A DNA stretch of 64,000 bases from Vulcanimicrobiota bacterium (GCA_019235715.1 JAFAKE010000081.1:26332-90331), one strand, 5' to 3'; counted from the stretch's first letter, positions 46,941 to 56,126 are shown. The notes: generated from the sequence alone by a model not told the origin. Numbers and translations: made by a program.

Positions 46941-47509
46941 GCGCTCGACCATTCGCGTGCGCAGCGATCGCAGGCATCGCGCTCGCCGCATCGATCGGCG
47001 ATACAACGCGCGCGCTTGTCGCGCTGCCGCCGCTCGCGATCGCGTTGTTCGGCGCGGCGTGTGCAACGCTCGCACTGCGTTTGTTCAGCGCGCGCACGAG
47101 CGCAACGATGGCCGCTGCCGCCGTGGCAGCGATCGCGCTGTTGCCCGGCTCGCTGCCGGTCGGTCACGTGTTGACGCGTGCCGCCGGCCACGAAGGCTCT
47201 GCTGACTTGTTTCGCCTGCTCGATGATGTGGACGCAGCACCGCAGCGCGTGCTTGGCACGCGCGCCAGCGTGTCAGGCACCTGGATGCCGGCGCAACCGC
47301 CTCGTGCCGCGACCGTTTCCCGGCGCATCATGGCCTGTTGCGCTGCCGACGCGGTCGATGTCGGCCTCGACGTCTTGCCGGCGCCATCCGTGCGCGCCGG
47401 CAGCGGTCAGACGGTGTGCGTGAGCGGAGTCGTGTCAGCGCGCATCATCGGCGGCGAGCTGCGCTATGCGCTTGTGCGCGCGCTGGTACGCGAGCGCCCC
47501 TGCCGTTAA
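46937..47509 (+). CDS. TIGR03943/DUF1980-family protein (YcgQ-like)
   Basis: A 190-residue partner of the upstream permease, starting at an ATG that overlaps its stop (ATGA). Two or three N-terminal membrane segments are followed by a soluble part with VSRRIMACCAADAVDVGLDV, the C-C-A-A-D-A motif typical of this family, and an OB-like end (SGQTVCVSGVVSARIIGGELRYALV). The domain is shorter than in B. subtilis. Confidence 0.8.
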   Translation: MSARPFACAAIAGIALAASIGDTTRALVALPPLAIALFGAACATLALRLFSARTSATMAAAAVAAIALLPGSLPVGHVLTRAAGHEGSADLFRLLDDVDAAPQRVLGTRASVSGTWMPAQPPRAATVSRRIMACCAADAVDVGLDVLPAPSVRAGSGQTVCVSGVVSARIIGGELRYALVRALVRERPCR

Positions 47510-47512
47510 GCT

Positions 47513-47887
47513 CTAGTCGATGTAGCGCACGATCACATCGCCGCCTGCTGCAAGTTTGAGCAGATCGGCCTTGCTGCGCACTTCCATCTCGGAGAACATC
47601 ACTTCGATAGGACTATCGCCGCCTGCCGCAAGACCCTCGACCTCGCGGATCTTACGTATGCCCATGAACGCCAGCTGGTCGGCTCCCAGGTTATCGCCGG
47701 TCTCAACGTTTTCCGAATTTCCGGCGACGTCGGCCTGCGCGAACTCAGTGAGCGCGTGCGTTGCCTCATCGACGTCATCCGCTTGGACGACGAGCACGCG
47801 CTCCCACACGTGGCACGGACCGTCGCCATGCTCTTTTTCTTCGAAGCTGCGCGACCAGATGATGAGATTGGCGGCGAACCACGTCAT
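47513..47887 (-). CDS. DUF4288 domain-containing protein
   Basis: A 124-residue protein beginning [12 protein letters not shown], the usual DUF4288 opening, with WERVLVVQADDVDEATHALTEFA and the end KIREVEG ... EVMFSEMEV. Small soluble alpha/beta protein of unknown function. Its ATG overlaps the stop of the peroxiredoxin gene (ATGA), so the two are probably co-translated. Confidence 0.75.
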   Translation of the reverse strand: MTWFAANLIIWSRSFEEKEHGDGPCHVWERVLVVQADDVDEATHALTEFAQADVAGNSENVETGDNLGADQLAFMGIRKIREVEGLAAGGDSPIEVMFSEMEVRSKADLLKLAAGGDVIVRYID

Positions 47888-48369
47888 GCGCGGCCGCTGC
47901 CGCCAGCCAGCGAATGCAGCACGTCCAACACCTCAGCCGCGTGACCGGCTACTGCCACCTTGGGCCACACGTGACGGATCACGCCGTTCGGATCCACCAA
48001 AAACGTCGAGCGCTGCAAGCCGATCGACTTCGTGCCGTCATCGGCGGTGCGCTCGACGAGCGTGCCATACGCTTTGCACATCTTCTCGTCCGTGTCGGCC
48101 AGGATCGGAAAGCGCAAACCGAGCTCGCGCGCAAAGCCCTCGTGCGAACTGACCGGATCGCGGCTCACGCCGACGATCTGCGCGCCGGCGTTTTCGAAAT
48201 CCGCTTGAGCGTCGCGGAACTGCGACGCCTCGTTCGTTCACCCGCCGGTGAAATCTTTAGGATAGAACCACAAGACGACCCAGCGCCCTTTGAAATCGGC
48301 GATGCTGCGCGCCGCGCCGCTCTGGTCGGGAACAGGGATTGACGGCGCGCGCGCGTTAACCTCGAGCAT
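47884..48369 (-). CDS. Selenocysteine-containing peroxiredoxin (BCP/PrxQ-like) with in-frame TGA at the catalytic position
   Basis: Thiol peroxidase of the BCP/PrxQ family, 161 residues if TGA is read as selenocysteine. ATG 48369 follows AAAGGA by 5 nt. The N-terminal part reads [11 protein letters not shown], then TGA (48240-48238, codon 44), then TNEASQFRD. In relatives this is F-Y-P-K-D-x-T-P-G-C-T-x-E-A, so TGA replaces the peroxidatic cysteine exactly. Nine nt after it is a perfect 7-bp hairpin, a bacterial SECIS-like element. The rest ([28 protein letters not shown]) is intact in the same frame. BCP's second cysteine five residues on is Ser49-type here. A conventional caller would start at GTG 48168 and lose the active site. 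Confidence 0.85.
48209..48228 (-). promoter_or_regulatory. SECIS-like hairpin after the in-frame TGA
   Basis: GCGTCGC and GCGACGC form a perfect 7-bp stem around the loop AGTTCC. The loop begins 16 nt after the TGA and has G among its first two bases. Both agree with the published bacterial SECIS consensus (apical loop about 16-37 nt downstream, G early in the loop). It lies inside the coding sequence, as bacterial SECIS elements do. Confidence 0.75.
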
Positions 48370-48404
48370 CCCGATCCTTTCCGTATCGTCGATGGAGTAT
48401 TGTC

Positions 48405-48740
48405 ATGGCATTCGACCATTCGCTCGTCACCACCGCCTTGGAATTGCCCGGTTACAAGGTCAGTAAGAATTTCGGCATCGTGCGCGGCATCGTCGTGCGC
48501 TCGCGCAGCATCTTCGGCAGCGTGGGCGCCAGCCTGCAGCAGCTCGTCGGCGGCAACATCACGCTTTACACCGAGCTGTGCGAAAAAGTGCGCATGGAAT
48601 CATATGAGCTGATGATCCAACATGCGGCGCAGATCGGCGCCAACGGCATCATCAGCATGCGTTACGATGCGACCGAGATCTCGCCGGGCGTCACTGAAGT
48701 GCTGTGCTATGGAACGGCGGTCGGCCTCAGCGCCGCCTAG
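48405..48740 (+). CDS. YbjQ/UPF0145 family protein
   Basis: A 111-residue pentamer-forming YbjQ-type (heavy-metal-binding-like) protein: [41 protein letters not shown] and the end [10 protein letters not shown]. Function unknown. ATG 48405 follows GGAG by 7 nt. It diverges from the peroxiredoxin gene with only 35 bp between starts, so promoters must overlap. Confidence 0.88.
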   Translation: MAFDHSLVTTALELPGYKVSKNFGIVRGIVVRSRSIFGSVGASLQQLVGGNITLYTELCEKVRMESYELMIQHAAQIGANGIISMRYDATEISPGVTEVLCYGTAVGLSAA

Positions 48741-50308
48741 TGGAGGAAGTAGCGGCGTGAGGTGAAGACCAGCGCGATACCCGCAGCGCGCGCCGCGGCG
48801 ATAACCTCTTCATCGCGGATCGACCCGCTCGGCGCGACGACCGCGCTGACGCCCGCGCGCGCCGCCGCTTCGACGCCGTCTGCGAACGGGAAAAATCCGT
48901 CGGTCGCCAGCACCGCGCCCTTGACCGCCGCGCCCGAGCGCTGACAGGCGAGCTCCACGGCTGAAACGCGGTTGGTCTGGCCGCCGCAGATACCGAGTGT
49001 GACTTCATCGGCGGCGACGACCGCCGCATTCGATTTCACTTGGCGCACCACGCCGAACGCGAACAGCATATCGCGCCATTGCTCGGGCGTCGGCACCTGC
49101 GGCGTGACGACGCGCCATTCATCGGGTTCTGCCGACGGATCGGGATACTCGACGAGGACGCCGCCGAGCGCGGAGCGCACTTTCGCGAACTTCATAAGGC
49201 GCTCGGGCATGGCGCGATCGAATTGCAGCAGCCGCAAATTCTTCTTCTTCTTCAGCACATCGAGCGCTGCGGTCTCGAACCCGGGCGCGGCCACGACCTC
49301 GAGAAAACGGGATGCAAGCAGCTCGGCGCTTGCGACGTCGACGCGTTCGTCGCACGCGACGATACCGCCGAACGCGGAGATCGGATCGGCGCCTAAGGCT
49401 GCGGCGAGCGCTTCCGGTGGCGAACTGCGCGCCGCGACGCCGCAGGGAACCGTGTGCTTGACGATCGCCGCGACGACGCGGCGCTGCGAGCGCGAGGCAC
49501 TGGGAAATCCGCGTGGCTCATCGACCGGCGCCAACAAGCGCAAGCACGAGTCGACGTCGAGCAGATTGTTGTACGAGAGCGTCTTGCCCGAAAGCTGTTC
49601 GGGGATGTGCACCGATCTGCCGACGTAGAACGCGGCGCGCGCCCATGGATTCTCGCCGTAGCGCAGGCGGCTGGCGAGCGGCAGATCGACGTGCAGCGTC
49701 TCAGGAAGCTCCGCGTCCGCGCGTCCGCGCGCGAAATACTCGGCGATCGCCTCATCGTAGCGCTCGGCGCGCGCAAATGCGAGCGCGGCCCAGCCGCGGC
49801 GCTGTTCGAGCGTCGGGCCGCCGCGCTCGAGCGCCGCAGCGAATTCGGCGAAGCCCGCGCCGTCGCTTAAGACGCTGACGTTCTCATAATTCTTCGCGGC
49901 GGCGCGCAGCAGCGTCACGCCGCCGATGTCGATCTGTTCGATGACGTCGGCTTCGCGCGCGTTCGCAACGGACGCTGCGTGCTCGAAGGGATACAGCGTG
50001 ACGGCGACGACCGAGAACGGCGCGATCGCGTGCTCGCGTAGTTCTTCCACGTGCGCAGGCGTGCCGCGATCCGCCAAGATGCCGGCCATGATCGCCGGAT
50101 GCAGCGTCTTGACGCGCCCATCGAGCAGCGGCGGAAATCCGGTGACGTCGCTGACGTCTTCGACCGCAAGTCCGAGGGCCGCGATCGCTCGTGCGGTGCC
50201 GCTCGTCGCGATCAAACGGTAACCGCGCGCGGCAAGCGCTCGGGCGAGCGGCTCGAGACCGCTGCGGTCCGAGAGCGAGAGCAGCGCTGCGGGTGCGGCG
50301 CTAGGCAC
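48737..50308 (-). CDS. purH: Bifunctional AICAR transformylase/IMP cyclohydrolase
   Basis: Last two steps of IMP synthesis. The chosen start is GTG 50308, 7-8 nt after GGAG within the smc end; a TTG at 50326 is an alternative. MGS-like cyclohydrolase domain first ([35 protein letters not shown]), then the transformylase with YGENPWA near residue 220 and [10 protein letters not shown] near 270. The usual K-H-x-N-P-C-G reads K-H-T-V-P-C-G. 523 residues. Overlaps smc by 8 bp. Confidence 0.95.
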   Translation of the reverse strand: MPSAAPAALLSLSDRSGLEPLARALAARGYRLIATSGTARAIAALGLAVEDVSDVTGFPPLLDGRVKTLHPAIMAGILADRGTPAHVEELREHAIAPFSVVAVTLYPFEHAASVANAREADVIEQIDIGGVTLLRAAAKNYENVSVLSDGAGFAEFAAALERGGPTLEQRRGWAALAFARAERYDEAIAEYFARGRADAELPETLHVDLPLASRLRYGENPWARAAFYVGRSVHIPEQLSGKTLSYNNLLDVDSCLRLLAPVDEPRGFPSASRSQRRVVAAIVKHTVPCGVAARSSPPEALAAALGADPISAFGGIVACDERVDVASAELLASRFLEVVAAPGFETAALDVLKKKKNLRLLQFDRAMPERLMKFAKVRSALGGVLVEYPDPSAEPDEWRVVTPQVPTPEQWRDMLFAFGVVRQVKSNAAVVAADEVTLGICGGQTNRVSAVELACQRSGAAVKGAVLATDGFFPFADGVEAAARAGVSAVVAPSGSIRDEEVIAAARAAGIALVFTSRRYFLH

Positions 50309-53300
50309 CCACCTGCTCCAGCGCAAGCGAGAGCAGGTTGGACACGCCGGGTTCGCCCATGGTCACGCCGTAAATGCGGTCGGCCAGCGTCATCGTCGCT
50401 TTGTTGTGCGTGATGATCACGATCTGCGCGCGGTTCGCGAACTCGGCCAGCACCGCGCCGAAGCGGCCGATGTTCGCCTCGTCGAGCGCGGCGTCGATCT
50501 CGTCGAAGATGTAGAACGGGCTCGGGCGAACGCTTAAGATCGCGAAGATCAGCGCGACCGCGGTTAGCGCGCGTTCGCCGCCCGACAGCGCGTTGAGGCT
50601 TTGCATCTTCTTGCCCGGCGGCTGCGCCGCGATCTCGACGCCGGCGAGCGCCGGATCGTCAGATTGGGCAAGCCAGATCTTGCCGACGCCGCCGGCGAAT
50701 AGACGCGCGAACATCTCGCCGAATGCGGCCGACACTTTTTCGAACACCGCGTTGAACTGGCGCACCGATTCAGCGTCGATGTCGGCGATGACCGCGAGGA
50801 TGCTCGCGCGCGCACGCTCCAGATCCATCAATTGCGTGCGTAAGAAATCGCGCCGCTCGAGCAGCGCCGCTTGATCCTCGAGCGCGTTGAGATTCACGCC
50901 GCCGAGGCGTGCGAGTTCGTCGCGCATGCGGCGGATGTCGCTATCGACATCCCCTTCATAGGCAGCGTGACGTTGCGCCACATCGTCGCACTCTTGGGGC
51001 GTCGCGGGGTTTTGTGCGAACTGCTGCGCGAGCACGCTGAGTTCGGCGTCGATCTCGGCCAAGCGAATGCGCTGGCGCTCGAGCTCCAGCGAACGCTCCT
51101 TCGTGTCTGATTGCTCGACATTCAGCCGTCCTTCAAGCTCGCGAACTCCTGCGACGAGGGCATCGCGCGTATCGCGCAGCGACTGCGCGTCGCGTTCCGC
51201 CTCGAGCAATGCGGCGTCGGCCTGCGCGCGCCGCTCGCGCGCGCCATCAAGCAGCGCCCGTGTCGAGGTTTCGTCGTCGCGGAGCTCCGCGACCGCGGCC
51301 AGGCGCTGCGCGTGCGCCTCGCGCCGCTCGGCGAGCCGGTTGCGCGCGTGCTCCACGTCATCGCCTGCCTGCGCGACGCGTTCGACCAATCCGGCAGCCC
51401 TGGCGGCCGCGCTGCGGTGCTGTTCGCGTAAGTCGTCAAGCGCTTGCTGCAATTGGCTGCTCGCGGCCGCCGCGGCGGCGCGTTCAGCCTCGACCGCGTC
51501 GATCGCGGCGCGCCCTTGCTCGTGGCGCCGGTCGTGCGTGCGCCATTGCGCCTCGACGTTCTCCAATGCCGCGCGCGCGTCGGCAAGCTGCTTCTCGAGC
51601 GACGCCGCCTGTTGTTCCAACGCGACGATCTCGGCGGCAGCGCGTTCGACGGCCACGAATGCCTCCAGCCGCTGCGCTTGCGCCTCGTTGCGCAGTGCCA
51701 GCGCGGCATCCGCCGCCTTGAGCGCCTGATCGGACGACGTGCGCGCTTGGGACATCGATGATTCAGCCTGGGTGACATCGCTCTGCGCGCGCTTGAGCGT
51801 GCGTTCGAGGTCTGCGATCGCCGCGCGCCGCGAGAGCGGGCCGCGCTCATCGTCGCGGCTGCCGCCGGTGAGCGAAGCGCTCTGTGCGACGTCGCCCGTC
51901 AGCGTGACGATCGTCGCGTGCGGAAATTCGCGCGCGAGCTTCGTCGCCAGTGCGAGGGAATCGGCGACGACGACGTTGGCGAGCGCGTATTCCATCGCCG
52001 GGCGTACTTCATCCGGGCAGCGCACGAGATCGCGCGCATGGCCGACGACGCCATCGCGCTTGCCGACCTCGACGAGCAAGGGCAGCTCTTGCTGGCGGAC
52101 CGCGTCGAGCGGCATGAACGTCGCGCGCCCCGCTCCTGATTTCTTGAGATGTTCGATCGCGGCATGCGCGTGTGCGCTCGTCTTCGTGATCACCGCATGC
52201 GCAGAGGACCCAAGCGCGACGTCGATCGCGAGCGCATAGGGCGCGTCGGTTTCGACGCGATCGGATAACGCGCCGATGATGCCGCTCAACGTGCCCGCCG
52301 CAGCGGCTTCGAGCACGGCGCGCGCTCCCGCGGGGCGGTCGTGTCCTGCTGCGGCGATATCTTCGAGCGCGCGGAGCCGCGCAGCAGCCTCGATGGCGCC
52401 CGCGCGTTTGCGCTCGACTTCGGCGCGCGCGGACTCGAGCGTGCGTTGGGCGCCGTCGCGCGCCGCTGCGGCACGCTCGATCTCTTCGGCTGCGCGTTGG
52501 AGCGCCGCATCGGATGCTGCCAGTCCTTCGCGCAGGCCTTGCATGCGCCGCTCGTGCGCGCCGCGGCGCTCGCGTGCGCCCTGCAACTCGGTCTCGACGC
52601 GCTGGACGCTGTCGGCCAAGCGCCCGCGATGCGTCAGGTGGGCTTGCGTCGTCGCGTCGACTTCGGCCGCACTGGCGGCCATGGCGGCGCGCCGGTCCTC
52701 GATCGCGCGCAACGCGTCGTATGCCTGCTCCCATGTCGCTGCAGCCGCGCGTTCGCCGATCGCGCGCTCGTCCACCGCGCGCATCGCCGCATCGCGCTCT
52801 TCGCGCGCGCGCGCAAGCGCTGATTGCAGCGCGGCGATCTCCTCGTCCGCCGCGGTCACCTCGCGCGCCGCGCTGTCGACTTCGCGCGCGAGCGTTTCGG
52901 AGCGGCGCTGCACCTCTTCGACGCGCGCTTGCGCAGTCGCAAGCGCTGATGCGGCCTCTTGCACGAGCGTCGCCGCTTGCGCGCGTGCGGCGTTGCGCTC
53001 GTCCAACGCGAGCGTCGCTTGATACTCGTCGTGACGCGCCTTGCTCAACTCGGCTTCCAGCATCGCGCGGCGCGCGTCGGTCACAGCGCGCTGCGCCTCT
53101 TGCGCGTTCAGCGCGGCGGCGATCTGCTCGCGCTCGCCGCGGCGCGTCTGCGTGTTGCGCACGAAAGACAGGATCTCGAAATCGCGCAGGCGCTGGACGA
53201 CCTTCTGATAGCGCTTCGCGCGGCGGACCTGCTGCTCGATCGCGGGAACCTGACGCTCGAGCTCGGTCAGCAGGTCGTTGACGCGCAGCGCGTTGGCGTC

Positions 53301-53852
53301 GGTTTGCTCGAGGCGGCGTTGCGCCTCGTGCTTGCGCGCTTGGTATTTGCTCGTGCCGGCGACTTCTTCGAATACTTCTCGGCGCTGCAGCGGCTTGGCG
53401 GACAAGATCGCATCGATCTCACCCTGCGAGATGATGGCGGAAGCATCCGGACCCAACCCCGTGCCGAGCAGCAGATCCATGATGTCGCGCAGCCGGACTT
53501 GGGACTTGTTGAGGAAGTACTCGCCTTCGCCGTTACGATAGACGCGGCGCGTCACGGCGATCTCGGCGAACGGTGTGGGCAGCGCGCCGTCGCTGTTGTC
53601 GAACGTCAGTGTGACTTCGGACATGCCGAGCGGCCTGCGCCGGTTGTTCCCGGCGAAGATCACGTCGTCCATGCGGCCGCCGCGCAGCTGCTTCGCGCTC
53701 TGCTCGCCCAGGGTCCAGCGCACGGCATCGACGAGGTTCGATTTGCCCGAACCGTTCGGACCGACGATGGCTGAGATGCCTGGTTCGAAGATGAGGCGCG
53801 TCCGCTCTGCGAACGTCTTGAAGCCGAAGAGATCGATACTCTTAAGGTAGAT
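50301..53852 (-). CDS. smc: Chromosome segregation protein SMC
   Basis: Condensin ATPase of 1,183 residues. The head begins YLKSIDLFGFKTFAERTRL; Walker A GPNGSGKSN lies near residue 35. Two long coiled-coils flank the hinge (GTLSGIIGALSDRV ... ALGSSAHAVITKT). The C-terminal head has LNALSGGERALTAV and Walker B FYIFDEIDAALDE. The codon at the Met1 position is ATC (53852), 11 nt after AGGGAG. The first GTG (53723, internal V-R-W-T-L) would delete Walker A. The frame is continuous with rnc, separated by only the rnc TAG and five codons. scpA/scpB are not in the window. Confidence 0.93.
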   Translation of the reverse strand: MYLKSIDLFGFKTFAERTRLIFEPGISAIVGPNGSGKSNLVDAVRWTLGEQSAKQLRGGRMDDVIFAGNNRRRPLGMSEVTLTFDNSDGALPTPFAEIAVTRRVYRNGEGEYFLNKSQVRLRDIMDLLLGTGLGPDASAIISQGEIDAILSAKPLQRREVFEEVAGTSKYQARKHEAQRRLEQTDANALRVNDLLTELERQVPAIEQQVRRAKRYQKVVQRLRDFEILSFVRNTQTRRGEREQIAAALNAQEAQRAVTDARRAMLEAELSKARHDEYQATLALDERNAARAQAATLVQEAASALATAQARVEEVQRRSETLAREVDSAAREVTAADEEIAALQSALARAREERDAAMRAVDERAIGERAAAATWEQAYDALRAIEDRRAAMAASAAEVDATTQAHLTHRGRLADSVQRVETELQGARERRGAHERRMQGLREGLAASDAALQRAAEEIERAAAARDGAQRTLESARAEVERKRAGAIEAAARLRALEDIAAAGHDRPAGARAVLEAAAAGTLSGIIGALSDRVETDAPYALAIDVALGSSAHAVITKTSAHAHAAIEHLKKSGAGRATFMPLDAVRQQELPLLVEVGKRDGVVGHARDLVRCPDEVRPAMEYALANVVVADSLALATKLAREFPHATIVTLTGDVAQSASLTGGSRDDERGPLSRRAAIADLERTLKRAQSDVTQAESSMSQARTSSDQALKAADAALALRNEAQAQRLEAFVAVERAAAEIVALEQQAASLEKQLADARAALENVEAQWRTHDRRHEQGRAAIDAVEAERAAAAAASSQLQQALDDLREQHRSAAARAAGLVERVAQAGDDVEHARNRLAERREAHAQRLAAVAELRDDETSTRALLDGARERRAQADAALLEAERDAQSLRDTRDALVAGVRELEGRLNVEQSDTKERSLELERQRIRLAEIDAELSVLAQQFAQNPATPQECDDVAQRHAAYEGDVDSDIRRMRDELARLGGVNLNALEDQAALLERRDFLRTQLMDLERARASILAVIADIDAESVRQFNAVFEKVSAAFGEMFARLFAGGVGKIWLAQSDDPALAGVEIAAQPPGKKMQSLNALSGGERALTAVALIFAILSVRPSPFYIFDEIDAALDEANIGRFGAVLAEFANRAQIVIITHNKATMTLADRIYGVTMGEPGVSNLLSLALEQVGA

Positions 53853-53867
53853 AGGTCGTGATGCTCC

Positions 53868-54572
53868 CTAACCGAGCTTGCGCAGCGCGTCGGCCGCGGC
53901 CTCAGCCTGCGCCGTCTTCTTCGTCGGACCGCGCCCCGTTCCCACTACGCTGCCGGCGCTCACGCGCGCCACGAACACGCGCGCGTGCGGCGGACCGGTT
54001 TCTCCTGCGAATTCGTAGCGCGGCGCAGCCTTGAAGCGCGCCTGCGAGAGCTCTTGAAGCGCGGTGCGCGCATCCGCGCGCGCGACGCTTTCGGTCTGCG
54101 AGAGATGCACGCGCTGCACGAAACGGGCCGCTGCGTTGTAGCCTTCGCAGACGAACACGGCGCCGACGACGGCTTCGAAGGCGTCGGCGAGGATCGACGG
54201 ACGGTGCGCGCCCGCGCCACGGGTCTCCCCTTTGCCCAGGCGCAGCGCCGCTGACAATCCGAGCTGCGCCGCGCTGCGCGCAAGCGCCGCACCTGACACG
54301 AGCTGTTGGCGCCGGCGCGACAACCGGCCCTCAGGTTCGTCCGGATAACGATCGTGCAGCCATGCCGCCGCGGCCAGCCCGATCACGGAGTCGCCCAAGA
54401 ATTCGAGGCGCTCGTTCGACAGTTGATGGCCTTTGGCGCGCTGTTCGAAGACGAAGGAACCGTGGGTGAGCGCTCTATCGAGCAGCGCGCAATCGCCCGA
54501 TGCGGTGGCGCGGATGCCGAGTCGCCGCCCCAGCTCGCGCAGCGCTTTGCGGCGCGCGAGGCCTTCGCTCAC
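53868..54572 (-). CDS. rnc: Ribonuclease III
   Basis: Double-strand-specific endonuclease for rRNA and mRNA processing, 234 residues from GTG 54572, which overlaps the fabF stop (GTGA). Catalytic signature NERLEFLGDSVIGL near residue 50, second metal-site region DAFEAVVGAVFV near 120, and a C-terminal dsRNA-binding domain ending GRGPTKKTAQAEAAADALRKLG (in pieces). fabF-rnc-smc is a classic order. Confidence 0.95.
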   Translation of the reverse strand: MSEGLARRKALRELGRRLGIRATASGDCALLDRALTHGSFVFEQRAKGHQLSNERLEFLGDSVIGLAAAAWLHDRYPDEPEGRLSRRRQQLVSGAALARSAAQLGLSAALRLGKGETRGAGAHRPSILADAFEAVVGAVFVCEGYNAAARFVQRVHLSQTESVARADARTALQELSQARFKAAPRYEFAGETGPPHARVFVARVSAGSVVGTGRGPTKKTAQAEAAADALRKLG

Positions 54573-55816
54573 TCCACGAACTTGCGGAAGACGAGCACTG
54601 CGTTGTGCCCGCCGAAGCCGAACGAGTTCGACATCGCGACGTTGACCTCGGCCTTGCGCGCGACGTTGGGCACGCAGTCGAGGTCGCATTCGGGATCGAC
54701 GTGGTGATAGTTGATCGTCGGCGGGATGATGCCGTTCTTGATGGACATCACGGTGCAAATGCCTTCGAGCGCGCCGGCCGCGCCCAGCGCATGGCCGAAC
54801 ATAGACTTGTTGGAGCTGACCGCCAGCGTCTTCGCGCCCTCGCCGAACACGCGGTGGATCGCTTGCGTCTCGGCGATATCGCCAAGGTCGGTCGATGTCG
54901 CGTGCGCGTTGATGTAGTCGACGTCGGTCGGCTCGATGCCGGCGTCGCGCAGCGCGCGCTCCATCGCCAGGATGACGCCGCGCGCGTCCGGGTCGGGCTG
55001 CACCATGTGATACGCGTCAGACGATTTGCCGTAGCCCACGATTTCCGCATAGATGTTCGCGCCGCGCGCGCGCGCGTGCTCGAGCTCCTCGATCAACAGC
55101 GCGCCGCCGCCCTCGGCGATCACGAAGCCGTCGCGATCCTTGTCGAACGGCCGGCTGGCCGTCGCCGGCGAGTCGTTGCGCGTCGAGAGCGCTCGCATGG
55201 CGCAAAAACCGGCGACCGCGAGCGGCGCGATCGGCGCCTCCGAGCCGCCGCAGATCATCGCCTCGGCTTCGCCGATCTGCACGGCGCGACAGGCCTCGCC
55301 GATCGCGTTGTTCGAGGACGCGCATGCAGAGACCGAGGTGAAGGTCGGCCCGCGCACGTTCATGTTCATCGAGATGAGCCCGGGCGCGATGTTCGAGATG
55401 AGCATGGGGATGAAGAACGGCGAGAGCCGGTCAGCGCCTTGCTCGAGCATGATGCGGTGCTGGTTCTCGATGGTGAGGATGCCGCCGATCCCCGAGCCCA
55501 TCACGACGCCGATGTCGTTGCGGTTCTCGTCGGTGATCGCAAGGCCGGAGTCGGCCAGCGCCTCTTTGGCGGCCACCACCGCGAACTGCGAAAAGCGATC
55601 GGCCTTGCGCGCGTCCTTCTTGCCCATGGTCTCGGCCGGATCGAAATTGCGCACCTCGGCGGCGAAGCGCGTCGGCAGATGCGAGGCGTCGAACAGCGTG
55701 ATCTCGCCGACGCCGCTCTTGCCGGCGACGACGTTGGTCCAGAATTCTTTTGCTGTGTTGCCGAGCGGCGTGACCGCACCGAGTCCGGTGACGACGACGC
55801 GCCTCGCAGGTCGCAT
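54569..55816 (-). CDS. fabF: 3-oxoacyl-ACP synthase II (FabF)
   Basis: Condensing enzyme for fatty-acid elongation, 415 residues from ATG 55816 (MRPARRVVVTGLGAVTPLG). Thiolase-fold catalytic triad visible: Cys in SVSACASSNNAIGEA near residue 165, His in NAHATSTDLGD near 305, and His in FGFGGHNAVL near 340-400. The frame is open upstream to 56140 without support. No acpP precedes it; instead the divergent region holds a plus-strand promoter. Confidence 0.96.
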   Translation of the reverse strand: MRPARRVVVTGLGAVTPLGNTAKEFWTNVVAGKSGVGEITLFDASHLPTRFAAEVRNFDPAETMGKKDARKADRFSQFAVVAAKEALADSGLAITDENRNDIGVVMGSGIGGILTIENQHRIMLEQGADRLSPFFIPMLISNIAPGLISMNMNVRGPTFTSVSACASSNNAIGEACRAVQIGEAEAMICGGSEAPIAPLAVAGFCAMRALSTRNDSPATASRPFDKDRDGFVIAEGGGALLIEELEHARARGANIYAEIVGYGKSSDAYHMVQPDPDARGVILAMERALRDAGIEPTDVDYINAHATSTDLGDIAETQAIHRVFGEGAKTLAVSSNKSMFGHALGAAGALEGICTVMSIKNGIIPPTINYHHVDPECDLDCVPNVARKAEVNVAMSNSFGFGGHNAVLVFRKFVE

Positions 55817-55867
55817 AGAGTGTAGAGTATGGTTTGCATCTGCGCATGACTCCTGCCCCGCGCGCGA

Positions 55868-55896
55868 TTGACGAAAAGGGGAAGCATTCGTATACA
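55868..55896 (+). promoter_or_regulatory. Consensus sigma70 promoter of a short transcription unit
   Basis: TTGACG (55868-55873) and TATACA (55891-55896) are 17 bp apart, predicting a start near 55903. It drives the region that ends at the terminator at 56127-56158, giving a transcript of about 255 nt. The 360-bp stretch between fabF and the transsulfuration gene is otherwise without a recognised gene. Confidence 0.7.
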
Positions 55897-56046
55897 CGAA
55901 CGACTCGTGCGTGGGCCAAACGGACCCCGTATCATCCGGCATCGCGCACAACCGCGCGGCTCCGCACGGCGGATCAGAGAAACGATTGTGGCGTACAGCA
56001 ACGCCCCGCGAGCGCCGGAAGTTCGCAAGGAGGTGACCTGCGCACC

Positions 56047-56094
56047 GTGGCCAAGAAAAAAGCCAAGAAAAAGGCATCGAAGAAAAAGCACTAA
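56047..56094 (+). CDS. 15-residue lysine-rich micropeptide
   Basis: GTG-initiated mini-ORF encoding V-A-K-K-K-A-K-K-K-A-S-K-K-K-H. AAGGAGGTGA, fully complementary to the 16S rRNA tail, lies 11-13 nt upstream. An intrinsic terminator follows 33 bp after the stop, and a consensus promoter lies 150 bp upstream. The peptide resembles histone-H1/nucleoid-protein tails (K-K-A repeats). Longer frames through this stretch (from 55834 in the same frame) lack coding character. Function unknown; nucleic-acid binding or a regulatory peptide are guesses. Confidence 0.45.
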   Translation: MAKKKAKKKASKKKH

Positions 56095-56126
56095 CGCGTT
56101 CTGATTTCGCGTTTTGCAAGTTGTGA

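Noticed and set aside
48168..48240. Peroxiredoxin as a pseudogene with a nonsense mutation, or a 94-residue gene from GTG 48168
   Set aside because: The TGA falls exactly on the catalytic cysteine codon, the frame on both sides is intact with a good ribosome site, and a SECIS-like hairpin follows at the right distance. Selenocysteine explains all of this better.
53721..53723. GTG at 53723 as the smc start
   Set aside because: It would remove the conserved N terminus and the P-loop GPNGSGKSN that are encoded in the same frame just upstream.
55834..56094. An 86-codon frame from 55834 as the real gene containing the lysine-rich end
   Set aside because: Its start lies upstream of the predicted transcription start, it has no ribosome site, and its first ~70 codons show no protein-like composition. 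The strong AAGGAGGTGA sits directly before the short GTG frame.
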